A stretch of 64,000 nucleotides of DNA from Sycobia sp. Sy_11. Lineage: Eukaryota; Arthropoda; Insecta; Hymenoptera; Epichrysomallidae. A program made the position numbers and the translations under genes. Positions 57,806 to 64,000 of this stretch are shown piece after piece (position 1 is the stretch's first letter; every line of letters starts with the position of its first letter). Under the pieces are notes generated by a model that did not search any database, had not been told where the DNA came from, and was given only the letters and a program-made list of their open reading frames with translations. The stretch is taken from NCBI GenBank assembly GCA_018907035.1, contig JACCIC010000178.1:1072501-1136500 (forward strand), in the 5' to 3' direction.

Positions 57806-59039
57806 GTATGTGAATAAATCTTTCCCGTTTTTTTTCAAATTTTGAGCCTTTATTGTGAAAAAATGGTTTCAAATGAATTATTGAAAGTATTGGCCATCGC
57901 TAGCTACAACTTTTTTCCATCTTTCTGGCAACATACGAATCCCGTTGCGAAAAAATTCGACCGGTTTGGCTTCTATCCAGTCATCCACCCATTTTTTGGC
58001 TTCCTCGTAGGAATGGAAGTGCTGGTCAGCCAGGCCATGCGTCATCGATCTGAAGAGATGGTAATCAGACGGAGCAACGTCTGGACTATACGGCGGGTGG
58101 GGTAGGACTTCCCATTTGAGCGTTTCTAAGTATGTTTTCACCGGCGGTGCAACATGTGGGCGAGCATTGTCATGTTGCAAAATAACTTTGTCGTGCCTGT
58201 CGGAGTATTGTGGCCGTTTTTCTCGCAGTGAGCGGCTCAAACGCATCAATTGTCGTCGATAGACCTCGCCTGTGATCCTTTCATTCGGTTTCAGAAGCTC
58301 ATAGTAAACCACACCTAGCTGGTCCCACCATATACAGAGCATGAGCTTGGCGCCATGAATATTTGGCTTGGCCGTCGATGATGATGCATGGCCGGGTAGT
58401 CCCCATGATTTTCTTCGCTTCGGATTATCGTAACGTATCGACTTTTCATCGCCAGTCACGATACGATGCAGAAAACCCTTTCTTTTATGTCGCTGAAGCA
58501 GCTGTTCGCAAGTGAAAAAACGCCGTTCGACGTCTCTCAGCTTCAGTTCGTACGGCACCCAATTTCCTTGCTTTTGGATCATTCCCCTGGCTTTCAAACG
58601 CTTGGAAATGGTTATTCGGTCAACTCCCAATGTTTCAGCAAGTTCTTCTTGCGTTTGACAAGAATCTTCATCAAGCAAAGTCGCCAATTCTCGATCTTCA
58701 AAGATTTGCGGCCGCCCGGAACGCTTCTTGTCTTCCACGTCGAAATCACCGCTTTTGAAGCGTCGAAACCATCCGCGAACACTTGAATCATCGACACAAC
58801 CTTCTCCATAAGCCTCCTAAAGCAATCGATGCGTCTCGGCAGCAGATTTCTTCAAATTGAACCAATAAAGTGAAACTTCCCGCAAATGACGTCGACTCGG
58901 CTCAAATTTCGACATTTTCACGATATCAAAAATTTATGATGCGAAAAAATTTTAACTAATGTGTTAGTATGGAATTGTTGACATATGAATAAGCTTTGAT
59001 TATGACATATGTAACCATTGAATACTCGCACAGTATTGG
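57802..59039 (-). mobile_element. mariner family A, copy 3, cut at duplication joint
   Basis: The left (3') TIR tcaggtatgtgaataaatct is present after TA at 57800-57801. At the other end the last 48 bp, including the 5' TIR, are absent because the duplication joint lies at 59039/59040. The transposase (58738-57878 and upstream) has a CAG to TAG stop at about codon 35 and W to S in the first Asp box (EKS instead of EKW). D158, D251 and D286 equivalents remain. Without one TIR it cannot move. Confidence 0.92.
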
Positions 59040-60050
59040 ACAACTACGGAACATACAACACCGTAATCGTACAAGGACTAATCGGGATAACGTGACTCGA
59101 ATAAAAGGGTACATTAGTTTAGAAGCAAACAAAATTAAACTCCGATCTGGGACAACATCTAAAATCCCAGAACAATAATGTATCGATATATAGGCGGGTC
59201 ACATCTTTTGCAAAATATTACAAAGTCTTTACCATAAATTCCGATAGTATGATATTCCCCTTAATAGAAAATAATAAAGTTAAAGACTACGATAAAATAC
59301 TAACCAAAACTGAACATTACTTAATTTCGAAATGACTTATATTCGAAAAAATAGACAATAACAATATATTCCATAACATGGTAAAATAAACAGTGGAATT
59401 TATAGTAGCGATTATTGTACATATCCAAATTAAAAAATTTATCCATGTAGAAAGGCATCAAGTAATCAAATAAAAACTTTACGTTCAAACAGTGTAAAAG
59501 AAAAATGCCAACTAGAAAGGAAAACTATTTTTAATTCCTTATTCGTAGACCTACTATCACTGGACTAATTTATATATAACATTATGGAAAAACCAATATA
59601 CTTTGAATAGTTGGCAGGAGAGTAATTCACATCATCAAATATTTACCAAAAGAAATAAATATTGTACACTTGAACCAATATTTCATAGAATTACTTGTCA
59701 TATCAAGCAGCGAAACTCTATTCCTTAATCCAAACACCCATATACAAATGTGACGAGTTATACATATAGACTATAATTATAGGCAAAACATGTAGGAGAT
59801 TGGCACCAGAGGGTAGAAAAAAATTTTTTCAACATAAAAACTTCGAAACTTGATAACTTCGAAACGAAATGTTTCTTATTTAAAAAAGGGCTTATAAATA
59901 CATTATCAAGAGAAATGTCAGGAGAAGAAAATCTTATCGTACATGGCGAAATGATAAATAATTTGCTTATCTAAATTCGCACATATGGCAAAAACAACAC
60001 AGAATTAATTCCAGGCAAAATGAACGTAATTCGAATCTATTAGCTCAACA
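59040..60050 (+). pseudogene. second copy of chuvirus-like glycoprotein fossil
   Basis: Same sequence as 56337-57347, with the same stops, so it was dead before duplication. The N-terminal coding part is not included. Confidence 0.55.
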
Positions 60051-60472
60051 ATAATAGGGATGCTTATAATTCTAAATATTTTAAAATTATGTATCGACGC
60101 GATTATAACAGGATATACCAGGGGTATCAGTTGGAATTTGTCGATTGTTTGATAAAGAAAACACTTATTTTTCAGAGAAATCTCAATTTTTTAAATCACA
60201 ATTTTTTATTCAGTGTATTATTCATTGAATTCTATATATTTCGACGATTTATTTTTCGAATTCTAAAAAATTGGCGTAGCGCTGCTCTGCAAGTTAGGAA
60301 TACATCAGAGCAATGTGGCATACCTGACCGCAAACCTGGCAAGACAAATGCTATTGTCAAACACAATGATTGATTTAACAGATGAATGCGGGAACCCAAC
60401 AAATTTAATGTATATAGAATTCTTTTATATATATATATATATACATACATATATATATATATATATAGAATT

Positions 60473-60508
<36 letters not shown>

Positions 60509-61743
60509 GTATGTGAATAAATCTTTCCCGTTTTTTTTTCAAATTTTGAGCCTTTATTGTGAAAAAATGGTTTCAAATGAATTATTGAAAGTATTGGCCA
60601 TCGCTAGCTACAACTTTTTTCCATCTTTCTGGCAACATACGAATCCCGTTGCGAAAAAATTCGACCGGTTTGGCTTCTATCCAGTCATCCACCCATTTTT
60701 TGGCTTCCTCGTAGGAATGGAAGTGCTGGTCAGCCAGGCCATGCGTCATCGATCTGAAGAGATGGTAATCAGACGGAGCAACGTCTGGACTATACGGCGG
60801 GTGGGGTAGGACTTCCCATTTGAGCGTTTCTAAGTATGTTTTCACCGGCGGTGCAACATGTGGGCGAGCATTGTCATGTTGCAAAATAACTTTGTCGTGC
60901 CTGTCGGAGTATTGTGGCCGTTTTTCTCGCAGTGAGCGGCTCAAACGCATCAATTGTCGTCGATAGACCTCGCCTGTGATCCTTTCATTCGGTTTCAGAA
61001 GCTCATAGTAAACCACACCTAGCTGGTCCCACCATATACAGAGCATGAGCTTAGCGCCATGAATATTTGGCTTGGCCGTCGATGATGATGCATGGCCGGG
61101 TAGTCCCCATGATTTTCTTCGCTTCGGATTATCGTAACGTATCGACTTTTCATCGCCAGTCACGATACGATGCAGAAAACCCTTTCTTTTATGTCGCTGA
61201 AGCAGCTGTTCGCAAGTGAAAAAACGCCGTTCGACGTCTCTCAGCTTCAGTTCGTACGGCACCCAATTTCCTTGCTTTTGGATCATTCCCCTGGCTTTCA
61301 AACGCTTGGAAATGGTTATTCGGTCAACTCCCAATGCTTCAGCAAGTTCTTCTTGCGTTTGACAAGAATCTTCATCAAGCAAAGTCGCCAATTCTCGATC
61401 TTCAAAGATTTGCGGCCGCCCGGAACGCTTCTTGTCTTCCACGTCGAAATCACCGCTTTTGAAGCGTCGAAACCATCCGCGAACACTTGAATCATCGACA
61501 CAACCTTCTCCATAAGCCTCCTAAAGCAATCGATGCGTCTCGGCAGCAGATTTCTTCAAATTGAACCAATAAAGTGAAACTTCCCGCAAATGACGTCGAC
61601 TCGGCTCAAATTTCGACATTTTCACGATATCAAAAATTTATGATGCGAAAAAATTTTAACTAATGTGTTAGTATGGAATTGTTGACATATGAATAAGCTT
61701 TGATTATGACATATGTAACCATTGAATACTCGCACAGTATTGG
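59040..61743. repeat. tandem duplication, unit B (2704 bp)
   Basis: Second copy of 56337-59039. It begins with the glycoprotein fossil (59040-60050, 5'-truncated by the duplication) and ends inside the complete mariner. Confidence 0.92.
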
Positions 61744-61791
61744 TGGCGCCATCTCTTACAAAAAACGGGAAAGACTTATTCACACTCCTAA
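60505..61791 (-). mobile_element. mariner family A, copy 4, both TIRs
   Basis: 1287 bp, TA at 60503-60504 and 61792-61793, both TIRs present (tcaggtatgtgaataaatct / ttaggagtgtgaataagtct). The transposase shares the TAG stop and the EKS change with copy 3. One coding difference is Ala for Thr in 'LAEALGVDR'. This is the original insertion, from which the truncated copy 3 was made by duplication, or the reverse. Confidence 0.92.
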
Positions 61792-61794
61792 TAT

Positions 61795-62400
61795 ATATAT
61801 GTCTTTTATATATGTCTTGTAGATATATAAAATACCGCAATTTAATTTTATATCTCGAAAACTCGCGGACAAATTAAAAATCAAATCTGATGCAATAAAT
61901 GTCGCCGTCAACGGCATCAATGATATTACTCATCATTACAAAGAACGAAGCAAGGCGAACACCGAATCAAGAAGGCGTAATTTTCTACGGATATCTTCTT
62001 CATAATCTTATCAAGTCTACTCAAAACATGCCAAGTCAATACATAAATAACGAGGTGCTCTCCATTCTCAATAATATTAAACCAGCAGGTCCTGCTTTTT
62101 ATAATTCGGACTCATTAGACACACTAATCCGCGCTGAATTATTGAAAATTTTTTATGAAGAAAACAAATTGACACATATCCTATAACGGCAGGCTACTAC
62201 AGAAATACAATTTGGCTAGATAATCAGTGGCAAAATAATGAGTTCTCCTTTGCAGGCACGCACAGTTTGTATTACTCACCAAATCACTAAATGAGCAATT
62301 ATCATGATTTTTGAAAATCAAAAACGGTCCAACAAAACAAAGTCTATCCATCGATTCTTTAGTAACACTATACTTAATATACCAAGCGCGAGCCTAATTC
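61795..62400. other. unrecognised, possibly BEL/Pao or viral remnant
   Basis: Plus-strand frame 61899-62186 (95 codons) without a motif I can name. It lies between the duplicated glycoprotein fossil and the BEL/Pao pol remnant. Confidence 0.3.
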
Positions 62401-62447
62401 GAGAAAATATACGGCAAGATTGCTTGTTAACGATTATAAAGATAAGC

Positions 62448-62745
62448 TCGTCAATCGTACACAGACGTGTTGAAAAGATTTGAACCACTCAAAAGGTTCT
62501 TATGTAAACAATTCCGAAAATTGATGTGCGAATACGAACAACTCAGTCACAATAATATATTTTATATAAACAACTGAGTCACAATAAAATATTTTATAAC
62601 GATAGCGATGCTGCACAATTCTCGGGATTCTACCGCATTACGCTGTTTTACATCCAGCAAGTTTAACCACAAGATTGCGTTTTGTACTTGATGCTTCCAT
62701 GAAAATAACTAGTGGTTGATCCCTAAACGATTCGCTCCTTAATGA
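62448..62745 (+). pseudogene. BEL/Pao pol remnant
   Basis: Plus strand: 'VLKRFEPLKRFLCKQFRKLM' and 'CEYEQLSH' just upstream of a 32-bp internal duplication, then 'LHPASLTTRLRFVLDASMK', a stop, and 'SLNDSLL'. This is the characteristic 'H P.S.TTKLR.VFDAS.KT..G.SLND' entry into the BEL/Pao reverse transcriptase. Nothing recognisable follows. The same-strand chuvirus-like glycoprotein fossil starts 6.6 kb upstream. Confidence 0.65.
62536..62601 (+). repeat. 32-bp direct repeat in BEL/Pao remnant
   Basis: 'acaactcagtcacaataat' then 'acaactgagtcacaataaa', each followed by 'atattttata', adjacent and nearly identical. A small tandem duplication. Confidence 0.8.
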
Positions 62746-63160
62746 CTCAAGATAATTCGATAATTCAAGACTAATTTAATAATTCATGAAACCCGCTAAA
62801 AACTGGCATTTGGGAGCACAAGCCACTCTAAATACTATAGTCAAAATATTGAATTATGCATCGATAAAATTATTGATCAACGTACCAGATACATTAAAAC
62901 GAATCCTCCTTTTTTCAATTATATATTGGGCGATCTGCCTAAAAATTGTGTATCTGATCAGAGTCCATTTGCTCATTCTGCTTATATCCGTCTTATATCA
63001 TTCCTTATAAAAAAATCAGACAAAATCTGAATAAGGACAAGGTTTACATCGGTGCTTTTGTTTGCTTTTGTATTTAATTTAACTGCTCAAGCCTTTTTGG
63101 CCGCACTGGAACGACACATGACAAGACGCGGTATATCTTCTAATATATATACGTGTATAC

Positions 63161-63198
<38 letters not shown>

Positions 63199-63216
63199 AT
63201 ATACATGTATATATAC
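62746..63216. other. no gene recognised; TA/TG repeats at 63140-63215
   Basis: The frame at 62786-63010 is hydrophobic toward its end but has no family match. TA and TG repeats follow. Confidence 0.4.
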
Positions 63217-63299
63217 AGTGGCCCATTTTAATCGGCGCAGCTGGATTACTCGGAACCTAAGCCAGATAGGGCAAAGTGGATCTGACAAAAGTTGTAGAG

Positions 63300-63540
63300 G
63301 GCAAAGCGGGCAACACAATAGCTCTCACTTTTATTTTTTATCATCAGATATTATTTCAGAATCATCAAGCATATACACACCTCCAATATTTCTTACTCCG
63401 TATATGCTGTCGACTTTACTGCGGCTTTGATCTAAAATATCAGTTTTAACATTGTCTTCGTGCATAGATTAGAATGTCGAATTCTTCATTGAGTTATCCA
63501 ATGAAGCAAAATCATTAGCGGAATCATAATCTATTATGGA
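63300..63540 (-). pseudogene. unrecognised frame with one stop
   Basis: About 65 minus-strand codons with a single stop; the C-terminal half reads 'SIYGVRNIGGVYMLDDSEII'. It looks like real protein but I cannot assign a family. It is bounded on the right by the Tc1 element end at 63563 and on the left by 'cagtggcccattttaatcgg' (63217) after a TA, which resembles a Tc1 TIR. Confidence 0.3.
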
Positions 63541-63562
63541 AGGTGATGGACTATGATTATTA

Positions 63563-64000
63563 CAGTAAGTCAAGTAAGAGAGTGATCGTGTTAATTTATA
63601 AAAAAAGTTATTTGATGAAACTTTCACATTTATATATACATTGTACACATTACAAATGCTGATGCAATTCAGTCAATAATGTGCCCAGTCACCACTGGTA
63701 TCGATAATTGCCTGGTATCTCCCAGACATGCTTTCTACTAATTTGATGGCGTATTCTAGTGGAAACGATCTCCAGATCCGATGAATTTGGTAAGAAAACT
63801 GCTTCAAAGTGTGTGCGCGTCTTCTACAAAGCTTCTGTTCAATATATGCCCACACATTTTCAATAGGGTTTCAATTTTTTGCACCGCGTGACGGCGACGG
63901 CCAATTCAAAGTAACGATGCCAGATTCAGTCTTTTTCTCAGTACTGAGCTTGCTGCGGATCGCTTTCTGATATGGCTTTACTGATCGTTTGCTTTAGGAT
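63563..64000 (-). mobile_element. Tc1-like element, 3' part (cut by window)
   Basis: TA at 63561-63562, then the end cagtaagtcaagtaagag, homologous to the 25.2-kb element's end. The minus-strand frame 63673-63855 encodes 'MWAYIEQKLCRRRAHTLKQF' (DD34E-region end), then 'YAIKLVESMSGRYQAIIDT'. Upstream (to 64000) the frame changes. It lacks the CA expansion of the first copy, so it shows the ancestral coding sequence. Confidence 0.85.

Larger units (their letters stand above)
56337..59039. repeat. tandem duplication, unit A (2703 bp)
   Basis: Repeated head-to-tail as unit B at 59040-61743 with only a few differences (for example one T in a T-run and single substitutions). It includes glycoprotein fossil sequence, the TA repeats and most of a mariner. 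At the junction 'cagtattgg' (inside the mariner) is followed by 'acaactacgg' (start of the unit). Confidence 0.92.

Noticed and set aside
1..64000. CRISPR array, bacterial operon, rRNA
   Set aside because: No regular spaced repeats, no operon-like gene runs, no rRNA motifs; splice sites and eukaryotic mobile elements throughout.

Overview
This window looks like nuclear DNA of an insect, most likely an ant or another hymenopteran. It is AT-rich, has long microsatellites and split genes with GT-AG introns, and is packed with degraded mariner/Tc1 transposons, Penelope-like elements, gypsy and BEL/Pao LTR elements, an R1-clade LINE and a tRNA-derived SINE. The organism is inferred from this element mix, not from a marker gene. 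There is no bacterial gene organisation, CRISPR array or rRNA.

Host gene. On the minus strand I can join five exons (37988-38232, 33267-33483, 9979-10168, 9733-9806, 9414-9647) in consistent phase. They encode the C-terminal part (HA2/ratchet plus OB-fold) of a DEAH-box RNA helicase, most like the DHX30/DHX57 group. A last exon is likely near 8983-9108. The 5' exons, with the helicase motor, are not visible and probably lie beyond the right end. One intron (10169-33266) is about 23 kb and is almost entirely mobile DNA.

Layout. 1-6.5 kb: SINE fragment, an LTR end and a decayed gypsy element (minus). 9.0-10.2 kb: 3' exons of the helicase. 10.5-33.2 kb: giant intron with mariners, two full SINEs, a 3.9-kb segment that is the apparent source of a later copy, a gypsy-type solo LTR with three 30-nt hairpin repeats, a Tc1 element with a CA microsatellite inside its ORF, and two head-to-head Penelope-like elements with hammerhead-ribozyme motifs, one split by a mariner with an intact transposase. 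33.5-38.9 kb: mariner fragments between two helicase exons. 39.0-40.8 kb: a 1.7-kb imperfect palindrome. 42.2-47.8 kb: a gypsy pol gene split in its RNase H region by a 4.1-kb SINE-headed unit with 9-bp target-site duplications. 48.1-53.8 kb: an R1-type LINE (minus) split by a mariner in its endonuclease domain, and another mariner with good TIRs. 55.8-62.8 kb: a fossil chuvirus-like glycoprotein, a recent 2.7-kb tandem duplication whose breakpoint lies inside a mariner, and a BEL/Pao pol remnant. 63.5-64 kb: a second Tc1 copy.

The most unusual item is the pair 11600-15521 / 42653-46748. The second copy starts exactly at the SINE 5' end, carries the first locus's downstream SINE target-site duplication inside it, ends in a separate short SINE tail and is flanked by its own 9-bp duplication. 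This reads as a SINE-initiated read-through transcript of about 4 kb, carrying mariner sequence, that was retrotransposed into a gypsy element.
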